DNA of 64,000 nucleotides from JBIKWM01 sp044356305. GTDB taxonomy: Bacteria; Bacteroidota; Bacteroidia; UBA10329. A program made the position numbers and the translations under genes. This document shows, piece by piece, positions 36,994 to 44,883 of the stretch (positions are counted from its first letter, which is position 1; each line of letters starts with the position of its first letter). The stretch covers positions 1-64,000 of the forward strand of contig JBIKWM010000011.1 of NCBI GenBank assembly GCA_044356305.1. Direction: 5' to 3'. The notes beneath the pieces are model-generated. The model searched no databases. It was not told the origin of the DNA and was given only the letters and a program-made list of their open reading frames with translations.

Positions 36994-38742
36994 ATGCGTT
37001 ACTGCAAGTTGGGTGCAGCCATGATGGCGCTGCTGCACCCTTGTCTTTCATTAGCGCAATGTGATGGGGAGGATTGGATAGCGACCACGGCACAGATTCC
37101 GAGTGGAGGAATTGGAGTTCATACGTCCACTGAGGGTTTCGTTTTAAACCGATTAGACAGCACTTTTTTTTGGGTTGGGAAGATTGGTACATTTTCTAGT
37201 GGCCCTACTACCATGTACTTCAATCAAGTAGTGGTTGAGGTACCTTCATGTTGGCCTGGCAGTTCTTTTTTAATTCATAAGCGCGACAGGAACGGAGTAC
37301 TGCTTTGGCACAAGACTGGTTGTTTTTCAGTGAATGGGTCATTTTATGGGGTGACAGGCGATGAAGCTGGGAACCTGTATTTGGGAGGATCTATGTTTGG
37401 AGAGCTCACATATGATGGGGCTACACTTCATACTACCCCTGCGCAGGGTGGTGGTGGTTTTACCATGAAGATCCGCCCGGATGGGACTTTGGATTGGCAT
37501 CGTCCTACCGACCGTGCTGGGGCTATCCGTCATACATGGACAGATCATGGATTGATGTTGCTATTGTCCATTGTTGACTCAACTTCCTTCAATGGTCAGA
37601 CTTTCTATCGTCTCAGTTCAACAACTCCTGTTACCAATGAACATGTCATTCTGATGGTAGATGCTCAAGGAGAGATCATCTGGCATCGGTACATTGAAGG
37701 CTATGGTAATAAATCAATTGAGTTGGTTACGGGTAACAACACCACAGCAGTTATTCAGGGTTCATTCACAGAGGAAGTCACTTATGACGGCCAGACCTTT
37801 ACGCTGGGGAATGGAGGAAATATGTTTCAAATTGGTCTAAAGCTTTCAAATGGTGAACGTAAATGGATGAAAAGACAAGCCAATAGTGGCGTTGGAGTTC
37901 AGGGTTTGGGCTCTGAGATATTGGATGATGGTAGCTTGATCACAGTCGGCCATTACAACGGTTCGCCTTCTTTATTCACTTTCCAAGGGCAGACCATTTC
38001 ATCTCAAAATGGCCTTACCGATGGCTTTATCATGAGTCAGAACACGAGCAATGGCTCGTTGAATTGGCTCAAGACCCTTGGTGCCCCGGGGTACTCTACC
38101 CTTTTCGGTACAGCCAAGACTGCAACCGGTGTGGCTGTTGCCGGTTATTTCACTTGCCCAACTTTGAGTTATGAGGGTCTTGAAATTCTGAATCATTCTG
38201 ATCAGGAAGATCCATTTGTGATTATCATTGACAGGGATGGCAAACCGCAATGCCAACTTGGCGAAATGGGCACCCCTGCCAGAGATTATGCTGAAAAGAT
38301 CAATACCATTGGCAATCAACTCTATATTGAGTTCGGTTATGCCGATTCAGTCTCCTTCGGTGATTATCACCTTGTCAGCATTGGCGGAAAGGATCAGACC
38401 ATCTGGAAAACCTGCCTCCCCTGCGACACTCTGACCTCCATAACCGAAACCACAGCCGCCCAACCCGTGCTGCTGATTTACCCCAACCCCGCCAGCCAAT
38501 CCGTGCGGCTGCGGGTAACCCCGCATTTGGCGGCACAGGCAGGCAGCGGCCAACAGGTAAGAGCAGTGGCCATTACAGATATGCTCGGCCACAAGGTCCT
38601 CAACTCCCTTCTAGGAAAGGAGGGGTCGGGAGAGGTCAGCTTTGAAATAGACATTTCCACCCTCGCCCCCGGCCTCTACACCGTCTCTGCCACCCTACAG
38701 AACGGAGAGACCCTGCGGCAACGGCTGGTGGTGCAGCGGTGA
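36994..38742 (+). CDS. T9SS-secreted beta-propeller-like protein
   Basis: 582 residues, with a signal peptide ending SLAQ (about 1-22). Repeated units of the form DGATLHTTPAQGGGGFTMKIRPDGTLDWHR and FNGQTFYRLSS ... ILMVDAQGEIIWHR suggest a WD/SBBP-like propeller. The end is a type A sorting domain (LLIYPNPASQSVRLRV to RLVVQR). It starts 4 bp after the preceding fibre-like gene. Most of the gene is lower in GC than the host, but the sorting domain returns to host-like GC, suggesting module exchange upstream of a conserved end. Confidence 0.8.
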   Translation: MRYCKLGAAMMALLHPCLSLAQCDGEDWIATTAQIPSGGIGVHTSTEGFVLNRLDSTFFWVGKIGTFSSGPTTMYFNQVVVEVPSCWPGSSFLIHKRDRNGVLLWHKTGCFSVNGSFYGVTGDEAGNLYLGGSMFGELTYDGATLHTTPAQGGGGFTMKIRPDGTLDWHRPTDRAGAIRHTWTDHGLMLLLSIVDSTSFNGQTFYRLSSTTPVTNEHVILMVDAQGEIIWHRYIEGYGNKSIELVTGNNTTAVIQGSFTEEVTYDGQTFTLGNGGNMFQIGLKLSNGERKWMKRQANSGVGVQGLGSEILDDGSLITVGHYNGSPSLFTFQGQTISSQNGLTDGFIMSQNTSNGSLNWLKTLGAPGYSTLFGTAKTATGVAVAGYFTCPTLSYEGLEILNHSDQEDPFVIIIDRDGKPQCQLGEMGTPARDYAEKINTIGNQLYIEFGYADSVSFGDYHLVSIGGKDQTIWKTCLPCDTLTSITETTAAQPVLLIYPNPASQSVRLRVTPHLAAQAGSGQQVRAVAITDMLGHKVLNSLLGKEGSGEVSFEIDISTLAPGLYTVSATLQNGETLRQRLVVQR

Positions 38743-38782
38743 GGGTGTCAGTGTGCTAATGGTCCAGTGGAGTTCTTACCCC

Positions 38783-38813
38783 GCCCGAGCGAGGCTGAGC
38801 GGTGTGCTCGGGC
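38783..38813 (+). terminator. GC hairpin after the T9SS gene
   Basis: GCCCGAGC (38783-38790) and GCTCGGGC (38806-38813) pair perfectly around a 15-base loop, followed by GAGGTTCTTTCCC. It lies 41 bp after the stop. The rest of 38743-39085 shows no gene. Confidence 0.45.
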
Positions 38814-39085
38814 GAGGTTCTTTCCCTCGTCCGTGTTATTCGGTGGGCTCTGGCCCACCCGGTAACCCGTGTTGTCATCCGTTCTCATGCCCTGATACAA
38901 CAAAGGTGAACATTTCTCGAAGCACTGGTGAGGTAGAAGCTATTGGTGCTCGAAGTCCTACGGAATTCCCGTGCGGGTGGGGGGGGCTATAGGTGCATGG
39001 CCATTTGCACGGGCAAGGGAATGGAGAGCAAGGTCAGAACCTATATGATAGGTGGTGGGATGGAAGTGCCCGCCAACAGCCTTTG

Positions 39086-39439
39086 CTAAGGCCTTTGGCA
39101 GCAGGCATCGAGCTTTTTGTGGCCCGTTGCGTCACGGTGCACATCATCGGCATCAAATCCAAGGGCGGCTATAACCTTGCGAAGGGTAGCCGGGTCGGTC
39201 TTGCGTGCATCGTAGCCGATGGTGATGGTATGGGTCGCTATATCGAACCCCAGGTGCTTCACCCCTTTGGTGAATTGCAGCTCGCGCTCAAGGAAGGGGC
39301 GGCATGAGCCACATTCGTTGCAATGGTCGCAGTAGAAACGGGTGTGCACCACAAGGGTGTCGGCCGGTGGAGCGGCCATGGCCCACGCGCCTTGGCAGGC
39401 CAGGAACATCATTATTGCGATAAGTTGAACGGTGCGCAT
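39086..39439 (-). CDS. Exported heavy-metal-associated (HMA-like) domain protein
   Basis: 117 residues from the ATG at 39439 (signal peptide MRTVQLIAIMMFLACQGAWA). The mature part has CDHCNECGSC and then the HMA ferredoxin-like pattern (VKHLGFDIATHTITIGYDARKTDPATLRKVIAALGFDADD). It is Cys-rich, including CC near the end (LDACCQRP). It would bind a soft metal ion in the periplasm. The longer frame to 39559 lacks similarity to the family. Confidence 0.8.
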   Translation of the reverse strand: MRTVQLIAIMMFLACQGAWAMAAPPADTLVVHTRFYCDHCNECGSCRPFLERELQFTKGVKHLGFDIATHTITIGYDARKTDPATLRKVIAALGFDADDVHRDATGHKKLDACCQRP

Positions 39440-40190
39440 GGTGCCGATGATAATGTCAGAGCATACAAAGATGGGACCGAAAGGCCATGGGGTGGGCATT
39501 CGGACCTCAACGGGCTGTGGGCCATTCAGACCTCTCCCCCGCCAGCGCCCCGTTACCATCCACCATGGCCCCTCGGCCCAGAGCCACCAAAGGGGCCAGA
39601 ACAGCCTTCGGCCTGCCTCTTATTCTCATTTTCCTGCATCAGATGCCGATCAAAAGGCATCATCGGATCATCATCTTGTGTCTGTTCATCATTTTCTGAT
39701 GTCAAATGATTACGGACAGAGATAAGAAAATCATTTTCCTATGCCTTCTTTTGATCAACAGACATAGAAAAATCATTTTCTGATGCAAGGTCGTGACTTT
39801 CTGATGCAAGGTCATGGCTTTTTGATGTGCTTTTTTAACGTAATTTTATGATTTTACCAGCACTCGCTTGCTGCGCCCATGGTCGTTCATCGGTGCAATC
39901 CGGTCGTTCATCCAAACCCTTTTTGACCTGTCAGGGTCCGATTCTGACATTTATTGTCCCTTTTAAAATGAAACGAAAAGGATCCATGCAGGTCAACGGT
40001 AGCAAGGGTTCTGGCGGATCGGCACACAAATTGACCCGTGCGGGCGCCCTTGCGGTAGAAGGTCGGATGGCCTGTATGCCGCCACAACACATTGACGGTC
40101 AGCGCCATGCAGTACCGAATGTGAACGACTGTGCGGATGTTTGCAGTGCCGAGAAATTGTTCGAGGCACAACTAACACCCCCCTTTTATC
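39440..40190. other. Gene-poor region with short A/T-rich repeats
   Basis: No convincing gene. At 39777-39826 a 21-base unit (starting TTTCTGATGCAAGGTC) occurs twice in tandem plus a partial third copy. Related CATTTTCTGATG words occur near 39690 and 39773. Open frames on both strands here do not resemble proteins. Confidence 0.55.
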
Positions 40191-40841
40191 ATGAAACGTT
40201 TTGCAGTTTACGCCTGGTACCTGATGGACATGAAGGCGCGTGTCACACATGCCAAAAAAGTGGTTACCCACATGACCGGCAATACCGTGTATCCAACGCC
40301 CGATGTGCCGTTGGCCAGCATCACCACGGCCGCTGACGAGTTGGTTGTGGCCATCACCAATGCCGATGGTGGCACCGTGATGGATACCGCCATCATGCAC
40401 CAGAAGAGCGAGGTGCTGGTTGACCTTGTGCGCAACCAGTGCAAGTATGTCAACCGCACGGCCAATGGCAATGAGGTGGACCTGCTGAGCTCTGGGTACG
40501 ACCTGAACAAGGTGCGTACCAACTTCGCTCGCCTGCCCAAACCGCAGAATGTGAGGCAGGTGCTCACCAAGGACTCGAAAGGCGTGGTGATACGTGGCAT
40601 TGTGGTGCGCTGGGACAAGGTAGATGGCAGCAGGAGCTACAATGTGTTCCGGGCCCCGTACTCACCCGGACTGCCCTACCCCACCGATGCCGATTTTGAA
40701 CCTGTGGCCACCGTCACCAAGGCCCGATGCATCCTCAACACGGGCATGCGCACCGGTCAGACCTTCCTGATCAAGGTAGCGGCTGTGAACGGTTTCGGTC
40801 AGGGCGAGATGAGCGATCCCTGCGAGACCGTGGTCATCTGA
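40191..40841 (+). CDS. Fibronectin type III-like hypothetical protein
   Basis: 216 residues. The N-terminal half (MKRFAVYAWYLMDMKARVTHAK, then a conserved-looking EVDLLSSGYDLNKVRTNFARLP) is a helical domain of unknown function; the C-terminal half (VVRWDKVDGSRSYNVFRAPY to GEMSDPCETVVI) has the beta pattern of a fibronectin type III domain. There is no signal peptide. Similar proteins of about 210-220 residues occur in several copies in some Bacteroidota (recollection, not checked). A strong terminator follows. Confidence 0.7.
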   Translation: MKRFAVYAWYLMDMKARVTHAKKVVTHMTGNTVYPTPDVPLASITTAADELVVAITNADGGTVMDTAIMHQKSEVLVDLVRNQCKYVNRTANGNEVDLLSSGYDLNKVRTNFARLPKPQNVRQVLTKDSKGVVIRGIVVRWDKVDGSRSYNVFRAPYSPGLPYPTDADFEPVATVTKARCILNTGMRTGQTFLIKVAAVNGFGQGEMSDPCETVVI

Positions 40842-40869
40842 GCCCACGGGCCCCTTGCCTACCCCCGTT

Positions 40870-40913
40870 CCGCCCTGCATGGCCATTGCGCTGTGCAGGG
40901 CGGTCCTTTTTTT
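40870..40913 (+). terminator. Strong terminator after the FN3-like gene
   Basis: CCGCCCTGCA (40870-40879) pairs with TGCAGGGCGG (40894-40903), followed by TCC and a run of T (40907-40913). Confidence 0.85.
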
Positions 40914-41207
40914 GGTGGGGGGAATGGGGAATCCGTTTCTGACTGACCTGCCCGGCCTGACCGGGTTCGGGGTTAAGGTTTTAGGTATCGGGTTTAAGGT
41001 TTGGGGCGAACAGCGAATGGCGAACAGTCCATAGTCGATAGTCCATATACCACGGACATGTCACCCTTAGCCCTTCGAATGGGCTCAGGACGGGATTGGT
41101 TGAGGGGTGCGGAGTCATCGCCTGATCAAGTCTTCCGCAGGATCACTCGTGTGGAACGTGACACGCGAAGTCTGTGACTTCGCAATAAAGCCAGCCCCCT
41201 CCACACC

Positions 41208-41400
41208 ATGGACGCATTAGGAATTAACAAAAAGGTTGGGATACACAGCTTGCGCCATTCCTATGCCACACACTTACTAGAAGTCGGAACTGACATCAGC
41301 CACATCCAAAAATTGCTAGGACATCAAGACCACTATGGTCCATGCGCAGGTCACTGACGCACACACCAAAAACATCAAAAGCCCTTTGGACCGCCTCTGA
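41208..41400 (+). pseudogene. Tyrosine recombinase C-terminal relic, frameshifted
   Basis: Only the last fifth of an integrase remains. Frame one from 41208 reads KVGIHSLRHSYATHLLEV (the conserved H-x-x-R box), then IQKLLGHQD before losing the frame. The end continues in another frame as TMVHAQVT and NIKSPLDRL, a typical C-terminus of Bacteroidota integrases. The break is explained by loss of one copy of the 8-base direct repeat ATCAAGAC: restoring it gives GHQDIKTTM, close to the usual GHxDxKTTM. The catalytic Tyr position reads His (MVHAQV) rather than MIYTHV, so the enzyme is dead twice over. Confidence 0.75.
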
Positions 41401-41419
41401 GCGATGCACGCATTTTGTA

Positions 41420-41427
41420 TATCTTTG
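41420..41427 (+). promoter_or_regulatory. -7 box TATCTTTG pointing to the cassette
   Basis: Exact TAnnTTTG match about 104 bp before the left recombination point of the cassette. No good -33 TTG at the usual spacing is seen. It could serve as a cassette promoter (Pc-like) or belong to a gene cut by the insertion. Confidence 0.35.
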
Positions 41428-41435
41428 ACGAAACG

Positions 41436-41534
41436 ATGATACGCGCATTTCAAATATCTAAACCTCATCTATATGATTTTGAATCATTTATAATTTTAGT
41501 AAAGAGATACGATACGCGTATATTTACGAGTTAG
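41436..41534 (+). CDS. 32-codon frame ending at the cassette junction
   Basis: An ATG eight bases after the -7 box opens a frame of 32 residues (starting MIRAFQISKPHLYDFESF) that stops at TAG formed by the first bases of the cassette (GTTAG at 41530-41534). It could be the stump of a gene truncated by the insertion, or a leader peptide in an attI-like region. No family is recognised. Confidence 0.25.
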   Translation: MIRAFQISKPHLYDFESFIILVKRYDTRIFTS

Positions 41535-41759
41535 GTGCAAGCGTAGGACGACCGACAACTCGACATCAAACCGACAGAAACAGAGGACGAAAAAGCCAAC
41601 GCTTCGCAAAATTAAAAGAGGTGTTTTGCCAACGCACTTGCCGACCCAAAAACACCACATTTAATTTTACCCAACCGCACCCAAAGCCCACCCACCACCC
41701 AGACAAATTTGTTGAAAACATTTACCGACTTTTTTGACGGTGGTTCAAAATATTCTTTT

Positions 41760-41767
41760 TACATTTG
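41760..41767 (+). promoter_or_regulatory. -7 box TACATTTG of the R-M operon
   Basis: Exact TAnnTTTG match with TTG 24 bases upstream (41734-41736), so the cassette carries its own promoter. A TTG at 41765 overlaps the box and is an unlikely start. Confidence 0.55.
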
Positions 41768-41797
41768 CCAATATTTGTCAAGTCAAAACAAAGCACA

Positions 41798-42106
41798 TTG
41801 AAAACAATCGGAACTATACTTAGGGAATTGAGAGAGGCTAAAGGACTTCTGCTTAGAGAAGTTGGAGCTAAACTTTCGCTTGACCCGACAATTTTGAGCA
41901 AAATTGAACAAGACAAGCGTATGCCGACAAAGGAGCAAGTAAAAGCACTTGCCGACTTTTACAAAGACCAAAAAAATGAAGTAATTATTGCTTGGCTTTC
42001 GGACAAATTAGTTTACGAAGTGCAAGACGAAGACTTGGCATTGCAAGCAATGCAAGTAGCGGAAGACAAAATAAAATACCTAACCAAAAAGAACGGTAAG
42101 AAATAA
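41798..42106 (+). CDS. XRE-family HTH regulator of the R-M operon
   Basis: 102 residues if started at TTG 41798, which would be read as Met: KTIGTILRELREAKGLLLREVGAKLSLDPTILSKIEQ is a canonical XRE helix-turn-helix (about 1-60). The frame is open to a TTG at 41765 inside the promoter box. The C-terminal 40 residues are charged and helical. It overlaps the res start by one base (TAATG). By position it is a candidate controller that delays restriction until modification is established, as C proteins do in other R-M systems; this is inference. Confidence 0.75.
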   Translation: MKTIGTILRELREAKGLLLREVGAKLSLDPTILSKIEQDKRMPTKEQVKALADFYKDQKNEVIIAWLSDKLVYEVQDEDLALQAMQVAEDKIKYLTKKNGKK

Positions 42107-44880
42107 TGGAGTTACAATTAGAGAATTTAAAATATCAGGACACCGCTATTCAAGCGGTTATTAAAGTGTTTGACGGAACTGAGAAAAACACTTTTGACAA
42201 TGCTTGTATTGAAGGCATCCGTTCTAATTTTTGCAAACTAACAGCAAAACAATTAACTGACAACATCAAAGCCATTGCAAAAGAAAACGGCATTGACGAT
42301 GAAACAGCAAAGTATTCATCAGATAATGATTTATGTATTGAAATGGAAACGGGAACAGGTAAAACACTTGTTTACATCAAGACCATTTACGAGTTACATA
42401 AGCATTATGCTTTTACTAAGTTCATCATACTTGTTCCTTCAATTGCAATTAGACAAGGAACATTAGGAACATTCAAAACTTTTGAAAAACAACTTGAAAG
42501 CATTTACGGTTTTAAAGTTCAGGCTTTTGATTATGACAGTAAGAAACTAAATAAAGTAACCAACTTTATTGAAGAACAGCATCCGCAAGTTATGATTATG
42601 ACAACTGGTGCTTTTTCTTCTGACGATAGAATTTTAAACCGAACACAAAGAGAAGATTTGTTTAACAACCTTCCTTACATTGACGCTATTGCTAAAGTTC
42701 GACCATTCATTTTTATGGACGAGCCACAGGAAGGAATGGACAGCGACAATATGATGGAACGTTTAAAAACACTTTCAGCAGACGAAAGAAAAGAACGATA
42801 CAGCACAAAGGAAAACGAAAGAGAAAAAACAATCTTCAAAACACTTGACCCACTTTTTAAAATTCGTTATTCGGCAACACACAAAACCGTTAAGAATTTA
42901 TTGTATCGTTTAACTCCTTACGACAGCTACAAGCAAGGGCTGGTAAAGAAAATTGAAGTATTGACCGTTACAGAGAAAAACGATGAAGCAACTATAAAAA
43001 TTGAATTGACCGAAACACAAAACGGAACAAGCGAACCGAAAGCAAAAGTAAAAGCCTGGAAATTGAAAGCAGGAAAGTTTGTTTTTGAAGAGACAAGTTG
43101 GCTAAAAGTTGGCGATAACTTAGGCGACAAAACAAACAACCCAAGTTATTTAAACTATAAAGTTGAACGCATCAACAAAAGTTTAAAAACTCAAAAATGG
43201 AGCATCACTTTTACAAATGGTGTTGAGCTTTTTGAAAAGCAAACATCAGGAAACGTAGAAAATATTTGGGCTTTGCAGTTGGAGTGGCTTATACATCGCC
43301 ACTTTGCAAAATCTCAAAAATTACAACCGAAAGGCATAAAAGTTTTGAGTTTGATATTCATTGACAAGGTTTCAAACTATATGGGCGAAGACCCCAAAAT
43401 AAAAAACCTATTCGTTGAAAAATACAAAGCCATTTATCCCGAATACAATGATGGCAAAGTTCCAACAGCCCAACAAATTCACGAATTGCAAGGTTACTAT
43501 TTTGCCCAAAATGCAAAAGGCGAATTTTCAGATAATGAAGGAGGACTAAAGGAACAAAAGAAAATTTACGAACTGATTTTACAAAAGAAAGACGAGTTGC
43601 TGACCATTGGAAACGCTATTGAATTTGTGTTTTCTCATTCTGCTTTGGGTGTTGGTTGGGACAATCCTAATGTATTCAACATTGCAACACTCAATACAGC
43701 ATATTCAGAAATTCGTAAACGCCAAGAAATAGGTAGAGGTTTGCGGATTTGTGTAAACCAACAAGGACAAAGGGTTTATGATGCTTTAAATGCAGAAGAT
43801 GCAGACAGAGTAAATCAATTGACAGTTATTCCTAACGAAACTTATGAAACTTTTGTAACGCAATACCAAAAGGAAATTAAAGATGTTTACGGAACAACTT
43901 CGGCAGGTGCAGGTATGTCGCATACACACAAAGGGAAACCACAAAACGAAGTAAGTTTCAAACGCAATACAAATACTTCTATTGATGAAGCATTTAAACG
44001 CTTCTGGAAATCATTGGCTAAAAAGACAGATTATGTAATTGCCTTTGATGAAGAAAATCTAATTGCAAAAGCAACCGAACAAATAAACCTGATAACTATT
44101 TCAGATTATGTTGCAGAAGTAAGTAGCAGAAACATTGGAACAATTACGGAAGATGGAATTGAAGATAGTTTTGGCGGAACGGAAACCTATAAACTGAAAG
44201 CAAAATTTACACCTTTAGATTTGGTGGAAGAACTAAGCGAAAACACAGGCTTGAGTTATACAACGCTTTTCAAAATTGTAAATAACATTACCAATTTAGA
44301 CCACATCATTAAAAATCCACCGCAATACATTCATACGGCTGCTGGAATTATTCGCAACATAGAACTGGACGAAATGCTTCGGGGCTTGGATTATCATTTA
44401 ACTGGAGAAGATTTTCCTTTCAGCTTTAACGACTTCGTTAGAAATGTTTCCAAATCAGATTATGTGGAAACGCCAAACAGAGGAGTGTTTGACAAAATGC
44501 TTATTGACAGTAATGTGGAATATGATTTTGCAAAAGCATCTGACAATCAACCCGACATTGTGTGTTTCATTAAGTTACCAAGTTGGTATAAAATCAGAAC
44601 TCCTATAGGCGAATACGAACCCGATTTTGGTTTAGTAATGAAACGAAAAAGTTTAAAAACAGGCGATGAAACAGAATATTACTTTGTAATTGAAACCAAA
44701 GGAACAAACGACATCAACGATAAAAAAGCATTGACCGAAAGCGAAGTGTATAAAATAAAATGTGCGATGAAACACTTTGAAACTTTGGGTGTGGAAGTGC
44801 ATTACAAAGCTCCTGTAAAAGAATATAACTACTTCCAAAGGGAAGCTGAAAAAACAATTAACGCATTAAACGAAAAATAG
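42106..44880 (+). CDS. Type III restriction enzyme, Res subunit
   Basis: 924 residues. An SF2 helicase core starts with a Q-like region (LKYQDTAI), Walker A METGTGKT (Lys86), and the Walker B equivalent FMDEPQEG (Asp205). The arginine-rich motif VI is RKRQEIGRGLRI (about 540-555). The C-terminal nuclease has the PD-(D/E)xK pattern: EPDFGL (Asp840) and VIETKG (Glu863, Lys865). Res works only in complex with Mod, translocating or sliding between two unmethylated inverted sites and cutting beside one. All key residues are present, so it should be active. Codon use is A/T-rich, unlike the host. Confidence 0.93.
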   Translation: MELQLENLKYQDTAIQAVIKVFDGTEKNTFDNACIEGIRSNFCKLTAKQLTDNIKAIAKENGIDDETAKYSSDNDLCIEMETGTGKTLVYIKTIYELHKHYAFTKFIILVPSIAIRQGTLGTFKTFEKQLESIYGFKVQAFDYDSKKLNKVTNFIEEQHPQVMIMTTGAFSSDDRILNRTQREDLFNNLPYIDAIAKVRPFIFMDEPQEGMDSDNMMERLKTLSADERKERYSTKENEREKTIFKTLDPLFKIRYSATHKTVKNLLYRLTPYDSYKQGLVKKIEVLTVTEKNDEATIKIELTETQNGTSEPKAKVKAWKLKAGKFVFEETSWLKVGDNLGDKTNNPSYLNYKVERINKSLKTQKWSITFTNGVELFEKQTSGNVENIWALQLEWLIHRHFAKSQKLQPKGIKVLSLIFIDKVSNYMGEDPKIKNLFVEKYKAIYPEYNDGKVPTAQQIHELQGYYFAQNAKGEFSDNEGGLKEQKKIYELILQKKDELLTIGNAIEFVFSHSALGVGWDNPNVFNIATLNTAYSEIRKRQEIGRGLRICVNQQGQRVYDALNAEDADRVNQLTVIPNETYETFVTQYQKEIKDVYGTTSAGAGMSHTHKGKPQNEVSFKRNTNTSIDEAFKRFWKSLAKKTDYVIAFDEENLIAKATEQINLITISDYVAEVSSRNIGTITEDGIEDSFGGTETYKLKAKFTPLDLVEELSENTGLSYTTLFKIVNNITNLDHIIKNPPQYIHTAAGIIRNIELDEMLRGLDYHLTGEDFPFSFNDFVRNVSKSDYVETPNRGVFDKMLIDSNVEYDFAKASDNQPDIVCFIKLPSWYKIRTPIGEYEPDFGLVMKRKSLKTGDETEYYFVIETKGTNDINDKKALTESEVYKIKCAMKHFETLGVEVHYKAPVKEYNYFQREAEKTINALNEK

Positions 44881-44883
44881 GAA

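Noticed and set aside
39848..40336. Plus-strand frame of 162 codons before the FN3-like gene
   Set aside because: It overlaps the better supported gene at 40191 in another frame and is rich in Cys, His and Gln without family resemblance.
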